The notes below the pieces were generated by a model that did no database searches, was not told the origin of the DNA, and saw only the letters and a program-made list of their open reading frames with translations. A DNA stretch of 64,000 nt from assembly GCF_018860635.1 (NCBI RefSeq), contig NZ_JAHKPT010000017.1, positions 91,226 through 155,225 on the forward strand. Reading direction: 5' to 3'. This document shows positions 7,607 to 15,873 of this stretch, piece after piece. Origin of the DNA: Aliiglaciecola lipolytica. Lineage in GTDB: Bacteria > Pseudomonadota > Gammaproteobacteria > Enterobacterales > Alteromonadaceae. Positions within the stretch are counted from its first letter, which is position 1; each line of letters opens with the position of its first letter. Position numbers and translations under genes: made by a program.

Positions 7607-10423
7607 ATGAAGATCCTCAGTAGAAACGTTTATGTCGGCCCAAATGTTTACGCTAATTTTCCTGTTATTCGATATCAAATCGATTTAGGCGAGTTGGAGA
7701 ATTGGCCTTCAGTAAAATTAGGTGAGGATTTCATCAATGGCTTAATCAATGCGATTCCAAGTTTGCACAGCCACGGTTGTTCTTACCAGGAAGAAGGTGG
7801 TTTTATCCGTCGTTTGCGCGATGACGAAGGCACTTGGATGGGACATATTTGGGAACACGTCGCCCTTGAGTTACAAAACTTAGCGGGATCTCCTGTGGGC
7901 TTTGGTCGCACTCGTAGTTTAGATAAACCCGGTTGCTACAACGTTGTGTATCAATACAAACAACAAGACGTTGGTTTAGAGGCTGGCTCTTTGGGTATGC
8001 GACTACTTACTCACCTTTTACCTAAAAATGTACAGTCTGCGATTGATGCCGATATTGATGATGATTTTGATTTCAGCCAAGAGCTTCAAGATTTCGTGCG
8101 TATGGCACAGAAGAAAGAATTTGGTCCTAGTACCGGTAGTTTGGTTAAAGCTGCCGAAGAGCGTGATATTCCTTGGTTACGTTTAAACAATTACAGCTTA
8201 GTGCAATTTGGTCACGGCAAATATCAAAAGCGTATTCAAGCTACTATCACCAGTGAAACAAAACATATCGCCGTTGAAATTTCTTGCGACAAAGAAGACA
8301 CCCACAATCTTTTAAATGACTTAGGTCTGCCTGTACCTCAACAGTTGATGATTTATAGTGAACGACAAGCGGTGCGTGCGGCCAACCGAATTGGTTTCCC
8401 TGTGGTGATTAAGCCGCTTAATGCTAATCATGGCAGAGGCGTCAGCATCAACCTCACTAGCGATGAGGAAGTGGTAACCGCATTTAATGAAGCCCAGAAA
8501 TTTGGTACTAGCCGAGCAGTGCTGGTGGAAAGTTATTTAACTGGTTTTGATCACCGTATGTTGGTGGTGAATGACGAGTTAGTGGCGGTGGCTAAACGGG
8601 TTCCAGGTCATGTGGTGGGAGATGGCAGCAGCACGATTGAAGAGCTGGTGGATATTGTGAACAAAGATCCCCGTCGCGGTATAGGTCATGAAAAAGTTTT
8701 GACCCGATTAGAATTGGATAATCAAGCTGAACGTTTATTAGCGGAAGCCGGATATGACAAAAATACGGTGTTGCAAGAAGGGCAGGAATTTTACTTACGC
8801 TCAACGGCAAATCTATCTACCGGCGGCACAGCCATCGATGTCACAGATTCTGTGCACCCAGACAACCGAGATATGGCAGTACGGGCGATAAAAGCCATCG
8901 GCTTAGATATTGGTGGTGTTGATTTCCTTACTGATGATATCAGTAAATCATATAAAGAAATTGGCGGCGGCATTTGTGAATGTAACGCCGCGCCTGGCTT
9001 CAGAATGCATGTTGCTCCTAGTGAAGGCACGCCTAGGGATGTGTCTGGTAAAGTGATGGATATGTTGTTTCCTCCTGGTGCCCATTCAAGCATACCAATT
9101 GCCGCAATTACCGGAACTAACGGTAAAACCACCACTTCTCGCATGTTAGCTAGCATAATGAAGAGTGTTGGTTATACCACAGGAATGACCTCGACAGATG
9201 GGGTGTATATTGACGGTCATTTAACCGTAAAAGGGGATATGACAGGTCCCACCTCAGCACAAATTGTGTTGCGCGACCCTAGTGTTGATTTCGCGATAAT
9301 GGAAACCGCGCGAGGGGGCATACTCAAACGTGGTCTTGGTTACAGCGAATGTGATGTGGGTGCTTGTTTGAATATCAGCGCCGACCACTTAGGTCAGCGG
9401 GGTATAGACACATTAGAGCAGCTTGCCCAGATTAAGCGTGTGGTTGTGGAAGTGGCAAAAGACTGTGTGGTACTTAACGCAGATGATAGACACTGTTTAG
9501 AAATGGCAGACTTTTGTACCGCGAAGCGCATTTGTTATGTGACCACTGATTCTGGCCATGGTTTGGTGCGGGAGCATATCCGCAGTGGTGGTTTGGCTGT
9601 GGTTTTGGAAAAAGGTATTAATGGTGACATGATCACCATTTACGATAAGGGCTCACATATCCCGCTGTTATGGACTCACCTTATTCCTGCGACCATTGAA
9701 GGCAAAGCAATGCATAACGTGCAAAATGCTATGTTCGCGACTGCAATGGCATATTGTTTTAACACTTCACTGGAAGATATTCGCCAAGGGTTACGTATCT
9801 TCAATACCTCATTCTATCAAGCGCCTGGCCGTCTCAATATTTATGACGAACATCCGTTTAAAGTGATTTTGGACTACGCGCACAATCCTGCGGCGATTCA
9901 AACTATCACCGATTTAGCGATGCGCTTAGATGTCACCGGAAAACGTCGATTGGTTATTGCAATGCCGGGTGATAGACGGGATGAAGACGTGATTGAAGCG
10001 GCCACTATTACAGCCAAAGGTTTCGATGCTATCGTTTGTAAAGCGGACGATGATCGTCGTGGCCGAGGTCATGATGAAATACCAGAGTTGTTGCGCAAAA
10101 CCTATTTAGAACAGGGATTGTCTGACGACGATATACAAGTGATTCCGTCTGAAAAAGACGCTATCGATAAGGCTTTAGCTGATTGTCAAAAAGGCGATTT
10201 GTTGATTATTCTTGGCGACAACATTACCCGTTGCTGGAAACAAATTGTGCATTTCCAAGCGGATCGTGACTTGACCCAAAAAGATGAAGTGCCCTCTCGT
10301 GACTATCCGGAAAAACTGTTTGAACCTGTCGAACACAAATTTGAACTCGATGCTGGTCAAACCCTCGTTCAAGATGAAAGAGGTGTGCGCTTAGTCGTTG
10401 AACGTGATGAAGATTCAGATTAA
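7607..10423 (+). CDS. cphA: Cyanophycin synthetase
   Basis: The product is 938 aa. It polymerises Asp and Arg with ATP into cyanophycin. Three regions are visible: an N-terminal domain (1 to about 160, with HSHGCSYQEEGGF and MGHIWEHVALELQ), an ATP-grasp domain (about 215-480, with FPVVIKPLNANHGRGVS and ICECNAAPGFRMH), and a Mur-ligase-like domain starting near 490 with its P-loop GTNGKTT at 503-509, followed by ETARGGILKRG and SADHLGQRG. It is slightly longer than many CphA enzymes (about 870-900). The ATG has AAGGA about 11 nt upstream. The stop overlaps the next gene's ATG by 1 nt (TAATG), indicating translational coupling. Confidence 0.95.
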   Translation: MKILSRNVYVGPNVYANFPVIRYQIDLGELENWPSVKLGEDFINGLINAIPSLHSHGCSYQEEGGFIRRLRDDEGTWMGHIWEHVALELQNLAGSPVGFGRTRSLDKPGCYNVVYQYKQQDVGLEAGSLGMRLLTHLLPKNVQSAIDADIDDDFDFSQELQDFVRMAQKKEFGPSTGSLVKAAEERDIPWLRLNNYSLVQFGHGKYQKRIQATITSETKHIAVEISCDKEDTHNLLNDLGLPVPQQLMIYSERQAVRAANRIGFPVVIKPLNANHGRGVSINLTSDEEVVTAFNEAQKFGTSRAVLVESYLTGFDHRMLVVNDELVAVAKRVPGHVVGDGSSTIEELVDIVNKDPRRGIGHEKVLTRLELDNQAERLLAEAGYDKNTVLQEGQEFYLRSTANLSTGGTAIDVTDSVHPDNRDMAVRAIKAIGLDIGGVDFLTDDISKSYKEIGGGICECNAAPGFRMHVAPSEGTPRDVSGKVMDMLFPPGAHSSIPIAAITGTNGKTTTSRMLASIMKSVGYTTGMTSTDGVYIDGHLTVKGDMTGPTSAQIVLRDPSVDFAIMETARGGILKRGLGYSECDVGACLNISADHLGQRGIDTLEQLAQIKRVVVEVAKDCVVLNADDRHCLEMADFCTAKRICYVTTDSGHGLVREHIRSGGLAVVLEKGINGDMITIYDKGSHIPLLWTHLIPATIEGKAMHNVQNAMFATAMAYCFNTSLEDIRQGLRIFNTSFYQAPGRLNIYDEHPFKVILDYAHNPAAIQTITDLAMRLDVTGKRRLVIAMPGDRRDEDVIEAATITAKGFDAIVCKADDDRRGRGHDEIPELLRKTYLEQGLSDDDIQVIPSEKDAIDKALADCQKGDLLIILGDNITRCWKQIVHFQADRDLTQKDEVPSRDYPEKLFEPVEHKFELDAGQTLVQDERGVRLVVERDEDSD

Positions 10424-12114
10424 TGCGTTTAGAGCTAGATGAAGTCAGACGACTGACCGGTCCCAACTTATTGTGGGATAAACCTGGGGCTATCTTAGAC
10501 GTTTTTATCGACGACATTGATAGTCATCTTGTTATCAACACTTGGCAGAGTTGGGTCGATAAGTTGTTGCCGCAAATAAACTGGCAGCAGACCTATACAT
10601 TTCGGCTTTACACCGGCGGTGCGAGTATGGCACTTAGCGCCCCTATGGATGCACTTTATACTGCATGTGACCTAGCTGAGCTTGCTTGGGAGTTAACCGT
10701 TTCACAACTTTGTCAGCAACCAGAAATTGATTTGCCTAGTCGAGTTAAACAATTGCAAATTACGCTTAATCAGGAGCAAAATTCTGAGTTGTTAAATCTC
10801 ATGGCTCAAGCCCATGCTCATAATGTTACTGCTATTAGTGATGACGACGAATTTAGTCTAGGCACTGGGCCAACGGTTGACGTTTGGCCGATTGCTGAAC
10901 TGCCGCAAAGCGCAACGTTGGATTGGCAACAATACAAAGATATTCCCCGTGCATTTATCACCGGCACCAATGGCAAATCAACGAGTGTACGATTGGCTAG
11001 CGAGATCGCTAAAGCGGCGGGAATTTGTGCCGGTGTGACTTCCACTGACTTTATCAAAGTGGGTGATGAAATTATTGATAAAGGTGATTATTCGGGCCCT
11101 GGTGGAGCAAGAATGCTGTTGCGAGACAAACGCACTGAGATGGCCTTTTTAGAAGTAGCTAGGGGCGGTATTTTACGCCGCGGGATCCCAATCGATAATG
11201 TGGATGCCGCGCTTATTACCAATGTTGCCAGTGACCATCTTGGACAATACGGTATTAATACGGTTGAAGAATTGGCCGAAGTAAAGTTTGTGGTGGCGAA
11301 AGGCTTAGATAATTCTGGGACTTTAGTTCTCAATGCTGATAATAAATTGGTGGTTGAGCAAGCTAAGCAGGTTAGTTGTCGAATTTGTTGGTTCAGTGAA
11401 GATGCAAAACACCCTCTGATTCTGCAAAGTCAGCAGGCTGGTTTGCCTTGTGTATTTGTCGATAATGAGCAATTTGTGTATATGCAAGCCGATGGAACGC
11501 CTGTCCCTATTGCAGAGGTAAAGTCAATTCCAATGACTATGCAAGGGGCTGCTCAGCACAATATCCAAAACGCCTTGGGGGTGATTGGTCTGAGTATGGC
11601 TTTACACATTCCACTGCAAGCCATCAAGCAAGGTTTAATGCGCTTTGGTAGCTCAGCCAAGGATAATCCTGGACGGGGCAATTTATATACATATAACGGC
11701 TCAACAGTAATGGTCGATTTTGCGCATAATGCGCATAGTGTTAAAGCCATGATTAACACGGCAAAACACATCCCTGCAAAGCGCTATATTGTTATGTTCA
11801 GTAACGCTGGCGATAGAGCTGATGCGGATATTAAAGAGCTTAGCGATGAAATTTATAAATTGCAGGCCGACCGTTACATAGTCGCAGAATTAGAGCGATA
11901 TTTACGGGGCAGGCAACCAAAAGAGCTGCTCGATCTCGTTGCTAAACATTTGCAGCAAAAAGGTGTTGATGAATCAATAATTGACTGCGTTGATTCACCT
12001 TTGGCTGGGGCTAAACTGGCACTGCAGATATCATCACCTGGTGATGTGGTTGTGTTGTTTTGTCTTGACCAACGTGAACAGATAGATCAATTACTGCAGA
12101 AAAATACTAGTTAA
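10423..12114 (+). CDS. Mur ligase-like cyanophycin synthetase paralogue lacking the ATP-grasp domain
   Basis: The product is 563 aa. The C-terminal two thirds match the Mur-ligase half of CphA: P-loop GTNGKS at 181-186, then EVARGGILRRG, NVASDHLGQYG, and a final domain with FAHNAHSV and NAGDRADADI. The first ~170 residues have no ATP-grasp signatures and only a degenerate relation to CphA. Without an ATP-grasp domain it cannot carry out the full CphA cycle alone. It may partner CphA, add one residue type, or handle dipeptides. Such short companions (called cphA' in genome surveys) recur beside cphA in Proteobacteria. It is translationally coupled to cphA. The specific activity is unknown. Confidence 0.8.
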   Translation: MRLELDEVRRLTGPNLLWDKPGAILDVFIDDIDSHLVINTWQSWVDKLLPQINWQQTYTFRLYTGGASMALSAPMDALYTACDLAELAWELTVSQLCQQPEIDLPSRVKQLQITLNQEQNSELLNLMAQAHAHNVTAISDDDEFSLGTGPTVDVWPIAELPQSATLDWQQYKDIPRAFITGTNGKSTSVRLASEIAKAAGICAGVTSTDFIKVGDEIIDKGDYSGPGGARMLLRDKRTEMAFLEVARGGILRRGIPIDNVDAALITNVASDHLGQYGINTVEELAEVKFVVAKGLDNSGTLVLNADNKLVVEQAKQVSCRICWFSEDAKHPLILQSQQAGLPCVFVDNEQFVYMQADGTPVPIAEVKSIPMTMQGAAQHNIQNALGVIGLSMALHIPLQAIKQGLMRFGSSAKDNPGRGNLYTYNGSTVMVDFAHNAHSVKAMINTAKHIPAKRYIVMFSNAGDRADADIKELSDEIYKLQADRYIVAELERYLRGRQPKELLDLVAKHLQQKGVDESIIDCVDSPLAGAKLALQISSPGDVVVLFCLDQREQIDQLLQKNTS

Positions 12115-12231
12115 CAGTTTTCAACTGAATTGGAAAAACAGATTTAGTCCCCATTTCATCTTCTACTCATAAGTGCACTCCCCTTAATAGTGCAGATTAA
12201 ACTCTTATTATGAATTGGAGTAAAAGTTGAA

Positions 12232-12606
12232 ATGGAACAGTCTTTCAATGAAGCGTTATTAAAGTTGTGTATGTTGCTCTATCGTATAGATGGCAAAATC
12301 ACCCTATCTGAACAAGATTATTACGACTCTATATTTCACCACATTAACTGGCAAGGTGAGGAGGATATGGAAGAGTTCCAGCGCCAATCCATTCATCAAG
12401 TCAGAGAGGTCGTAGAAAATGGCGAAGCAAAACAATTTGTTATGTCATTGAAGGACCCCTTATCCTTTAATGCTAAAAAGGCCTTAGCGCTCGCTCAAGG
12501 TATATGCCTTATCGATGGTGAAATTGCAGATCAGGAACAAGAGATTCTTGATTATCTTAAACTGAGAGTATTAGCCAAATTTTTGGATAAAAACGATATT
12601 AATTAA
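12232..12606 (+). CDS. TerB-like small helical protein
   Basis: The product is 124 aa, acidic, all-helical, with no membrane segment. Two similar helical hairpins each carry an I-D-G-x-I turn (RIDGKITLSEQDYY near the start and LIDGEIADQEQEIL near the end), the pattern of the TerB/DjlA-N metal-binding fold. The function is unknown. The ATG has GGAG about 11 nt upstream. It sits alone between the cyanophycin genes and a small hypothetical gene, with gaps of over 100 nt on each side, so no operon link is evident. Confidence 0.65.
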   Translation: MEQSFNEALLKLCMLLYRIDGKITLSEQDYYDSIFHHINWQGEEDMEEFQRQSIHQVREVVENGEAKQFVMSLKDPLSFNAKKALALAQGICLIDGEIADQEQEILDYLKLRVLAKFLDKNDIN

Positions 12607-12718
12607 AGGTCAGAGTAGTTAATCGAGATATTAGGTATATCCTTAAAATGTTGGCATCAATGGTAAAAAATAAATATACTCGACTAACGGGTATAAAATT
12701 AACCGCATAGGCGTAATT

Positions 12719-13135
12719 GTGCATAGAATGTTTGAGGCCCACGGTACGTTAGATTTGTTCGTCAAAGATCGAATCTTACGACTAGAGGGAACTGGTCCTT
12801 GGAATCTTGAATCACTAGATGAATCTGGTGAGGAAGCTGATCCAATGATCGAACTGCTTGCTCAGGAACCTTGGGCGGTTCTTGTCATTATGCACGGCGA
12901 ATGTATCTATGTGCACGCCGCAGGGCAACGCTTATCGGAGATTGTACGAGCTGAAAAGCAGCGGAATAGAATCGCCACTGCAATTTTAGTTAATGATTGT
13001 GATTCACCCAATTTCGCCAAACAACATATTGGTGAGATTTATCAAAACGCTGGGGAACATTATGAGTTTTTTGATGATGTTGATACCGCAGAAATTTGGT
13101 TAAAACAACAGTTAGCTAAGGCTGCTAAAGATTAA
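12719..13135 (+). CDS. Conserved hypothetical protein, STAS-like size and pattern
   Basis: The product is about 138 aa, soluble and acidic. I do not recognise a named family with certainty. The alternation of strands and helices (GTLDLFVKDRILRLEGTGPWN, EPWAVLVIMHGECI, RIATAILVNDCDSPNFAKQHI, and a final DVDTAEIWLKQQL) resembles SpoIIAA/STAS-like proteins found in marine Gammaproteobacteria. GTG 12719 (weak TAGG 7 nt upstream) or ATG 12728 may be the start. It lies 93 nt before proB on the same strand. Confidence 0.6.
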   Translation: MHRMFEAHGTLDLFVKDRILRLEGTGPWNLESLDESGEEADPMIELLAQEPWAVLVIMHGECIYVHAAGQRLSEIVRAEKQRNRIATAILVNDCDSPNFAKQHIGEIYQNAGEHYEFFDDVDTAEIWLKQQLAKAAKD

Positions 13136-13228
13136 CCCTCCTATTTTTCCATAACTTATAACCCCAATGCCTTGTTTAGTTTGTGAATTGTCGTAATCTA
13201 CGAATAATTATTTAAGTAGAGAAAACTG

Positions 13229-14326
13229 ATGCATGAGTTTGAGTGGCAGCGTGCTGTTATAAAAGTCGGTAGCGCATTGATTGCGCCTGATGGTCAGCAT
13301 TGCAGTGGACGTTATTTATTGGCAATCGCGCGTTTTATTACCGCAAGCCGAGAACAGGGCAAAGAAGTTATTTTGGTTTCTTCTGGCAGTGTTGCTGCTG
13401 GTCGCGGCAGTATTCCTATTCATCATCCCCCGTCTATTGCTGAAAAACAGGCAATGGCATCCATCGGGCAAATGCAGATGATGTCTAACTGGTCGCGCTT
13501 TTTTGATTTTCCCTGTGCCCAGTTATTGTTAACTTACGACGACTTACATAGCCGAACTCGCTATGTAAATATAAAAAATACATTACGCGAGTTGTTGAAT
13601 CATCAAGCTTTGCCGATTGTGAACGAAAATGACACAGTGGCAGTGAATGAGCTCAAAGTAGGTGATAACGATAATTTAGGGGCTTATACAGCACTTATCG
13701 CCCAAGCGGACACTTTGATTATCTGTTCAGACGTTGACGGCCTATATGATCAAGATCCCCGTGCAAACCCTGATGCTAAATTGATATCAGAAGTACCTTG
13801 TATCGATGATAATACGTTTGCTTTAGCTGGTGGCGCGGGCACAAAAATGGGCACAGGTGGAATGATAACCAAACTCCAGGCTGCTCAAAAGTGCACACAA
13901 AGTGGTATTCAAACCCTAATAGTTAACGGTCAAAAAGGCGAAGTGTTTGATCAACTATTAGACGGAAAGATCCAAGGTACACGTTTTATTCCTGTTGCAA
14001 GTCGGGAAAATGCGCGGCGTCAATGGTTAAAACATACCTTAAAAAGTGGTGGCAAAATTGTCATTGACTCGGGCGCTAAAACGGCCATTCTTAACAAAGG
14101 AGCTTCCTTGTTGCCTAGTGGCATCGTCGACGTGATTGGTCAGTTCAGTTCCGGCGATGCAGTAACCATCGAGTATCAAAATAACGCACTTGCCAAGGGT
14201 TTGGCATTGTATAATTCATCTGATTTGAACAGTATAAAAGGGATGCGAAGCAGCAAAATCGAAAGTGTTCTAGGTTATACTTTTGGCGAAGCTGTGGTGC
14301 ACAGAGATGATATGGTTCTGTTATAA
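13229..14326 (+). CDS. proB: Glutamate 5-kinase
   Basis: The product is 365 aa, the first enzyme of proline synthesis (glutamate to gamma-glutamyl phosphate), cytosolic. An amino-acid kinase domain spans about 1-255 (VIKVGSALIAP, LVSSGSVAAGRG, VNENDTVAV, GDNDNLGAY, GGAGTKMGTGGM). A C-terminal PUA domain follows (about 275-365, with GGKIVIDSGAK and SLLPSGIVDVIGQFSSGDAV). Length and domain order match the E. coli enzyme (367 aa). It is followed 17 nt later by proA, the classic proBA operon. Confidence 0.96.
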   Translation: MHEFEWQRAVIKVGSALIAPDGQHCSGRYLLAIARFITASREQGKEVILVSSGSVAAGRGSIPIHHPPSIAEKQAMASIGQMQMMSNWSRFFDFPCAQLLLTYDDLHSRTRYVNIKNTLRELLNHQALPIVNENDTVAVNELKVGDNDNLGAYTALIAQADTLIICSDVDGLYDQDPRANPDAKLISEVPCIDDNTFALAGGAGTKMGTGGMITKLQAAQKCTQSGIQTLIVNGQKGEVFDQLLDGKIQGTRFIPVASRENARRQWLKHTLKSGGKIVIDSGAKTAILNKGASLLPSGIVDVIGQFSSGDAVTIEYQNNALAKGLALYNSSDLNSIKGMRSSKIESVLGYTFGEAVVHRDDMVLL

Positions 14327-14343
14327 AAAGTGAGTAAATTTAT

Positions 14344-15594
14344 ATGACATTTTCAATCGCTGCAGCAGCAGTGGCAGCAAAAAAAGCAGCACGAGCTTAT
14401 TCGTCTTTAGGAAGTCAGGCAAAAAATGCCCTGCTGACAGAAATAGCCGATCAACTGATTGTGCAAAAAGAGCAGATTTTAAGTGCTAACCAAAAAGATC
14501 TGGATGCAGCCCAGGAAAATCAAATCGATGCATCTATGCAAGATCGCTTACGCTTAACCGAAGAGCGGCTGGAAGCCATTCGCAGCGCGGTACTTGAAAT
14601 CGTTCAACAAGCTGATCCTGTGGGGGAAATTAGCCATGTCCAACAACGTCCAAGTGGAATTCGCGTCGGTAAAATGCGTATCCCTTTGGGTGTAATAGCA
14701 ATGATTTATGAGTCTCGTCCGAATGTGACAATTGATGCCGCGGCATTGTGTCTTAAGGCCGGTAATGGGGTGATATTACGTGGTGGTAAAGAAGCGATTC
14801 ATTCAAATCTGGCATTGGCAAAATGCATTCAGGTGGCGTTAGAAAAACATCAATTAGACCCGAATGTGGTGGTGGTTGTCCCCAATACCGACCGCAGTGT
14901 AATGAATGAATTGATGACGTTAAATGATTCTATCGATTTGATTATTCCCCGAGGCGGAGAAGGTTTAATCCGTTTTGTTACTGAAAATAGTCGTATTCCG
15001 GTTATTCAACACTTTAAAGGTGTTTGTCATTTATATATTGATAAACAAGCAGATTTAAACAAAGGTTTATCGCTTCTCGAAAATGGCAAAACCCAGCGCA
15101 CTAGCGTGTGCAATTCCCTAGAAACCTTACTGGTGCACCAATCTGTCGCCGACACCTTTTTACCAATGGCCGCCAAAATGTTGTCTGAGCATAAAGTGAA
15201 AGTGCATGCCTGTGAAAATAGCATCGGTTATTTTAAAGATGCCGAAGCAGCCACTGTGGATGATTGGCATGCCGAGTATTTAGCGCTGGAGATTGCAGTG
15301 CGCGTAGTGGAAGATTTTGATAAAGCGATTGAGCATATAGGTTTATACGGTTCTGGGCACACTGAAGTGATAGTGACCCAAGATTATTCTGCGGCCAATG
15401 AGTTTATTCGGATTGTCGACTCAGCTGTTGTTATGGCCAATGCGTCTTCACGCTTTTCAGATGGTGGTGAATTAGGTTTAGGCGCGGAAATTGGTATTTC
15501 TACCAGTAAATTGCATGCTTATGGACCAATGGGGGCCGAATCCTTAACCACTGAAAAGTTTGTGGTTTATGGTGACGGTGAAATCCGCGGTTAA
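14344..15594 (+). CDS. proA: Gamma-glutamyl phosphate reductase
   Basis: The product is 416 aa, an aldehyde-dehydrogenase-fold enzyme reducing gamma-glutamyl phosphate with NADPH to glutamate semialdehyde. The catalytic Cys lies in QRTSVCNSLETLLV, near residue 256. Other family landmarks are GVIAMIYESRPNVT, LRGGKEAIHSN, IIPRGGEGLI and the C-terminal GAEIGISTSKLHAYGPMG. Length equals E. coli ProA (417). It is the second gene of the proBA operon. Confidence 0.96.
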   Translation: MTFSIAAAAVAAKKAARAYSSLGSQAKNALLTEIADQLIVQKEQILSANQKDLDAAQENQIDASMQDRLRLTEERLEAIRSAVLEIVQQADPVGEISHVQQRPSGIRVGKMRIPLGVIAMIYESRPNVTIDAAALCLKAGNGVILRGGKEAIHSNLALAKCIQVALEKHQLDPNVVVVVPNTDRSVMNELMTLNDSIDLIIPRGGEGLIRFVTENSRIPVIQHFKGVCHLYIDKQADLNKGLSLLENGKTQRTSVCNSLETLLVHQSVADTFLPMAAKMLSEHKVKVHACENSIGYFKDAEAATVDDWHAEYLALEIAVRVVEDFDKAIEHIGLYGSGHTEVIVTQDYSAANEFIRIVDSAVVMANASSRFSDGGELGLGAEIGISTSKLHAYGPMGAESLTTEKFVVYGDGEIRG

Positions 15595-15617
15595 TATAGC
15601 GTTTTTGAGTATCTAGC

Positions 15618-15860
15618 ATGCACAGGAACTCACCTGAAACTTGGATGTTTGTGCTATTCATTATTGCCATTGTAGTAGTCCCAATCCTAGTAGGATTGGG
15701 ATTCTTCAAACTCTATCGACTGCTAAAACCTTTTCCTGAAACGCGGCAACAACCTACATCTTTTACCTTTGATGCGCCGTGTGATGGCTTTTTCAAATGC
15801 ACTTTTGTAGGGTGGTTAATTTGCGCGCCGCTTTTCTATTTAGTCTATTCCTATTTATAG
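15618..15860 (+). CDS. Small two-helix membrane protein, unknown
   Basis: The product is 80 aa. There are two hydrophobic helices, MFVLFIIAIVVVPILVGLGF (about residues 10-29) and TFVGWLICAPLFYLVYSYL (about 61-79), joined by a polar loop with two Cys. No family was recognised and the ribosome binding site is weak (only a GAG upstream of ATG). It starts 23 nt after proA and ends 13 nt from the convergent M20 gene. A perfect 21-bp palindrome lies inside the first helix (15680-15700). The coding call is moderately supported by clear membrane periodicity. Confidence 0.5.
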   Translation: MHRNSPETWMFVLFIIAIVVVPILVGLGFFKLYRLLKPFPETRQQPTSFTFDAPCDGFFKCTFVGWLICAPLFYLVYSYL

Positions 15861-15873
15861 CCTTGGCTTACTC

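Noticed and set aside
13200-13228. ArgR-like palindrome AATAATTATT before proB
   Set aside because: It is only an AT-rich 10-mer and lacks the TGAAT/ATTCA ends of an ARG box.
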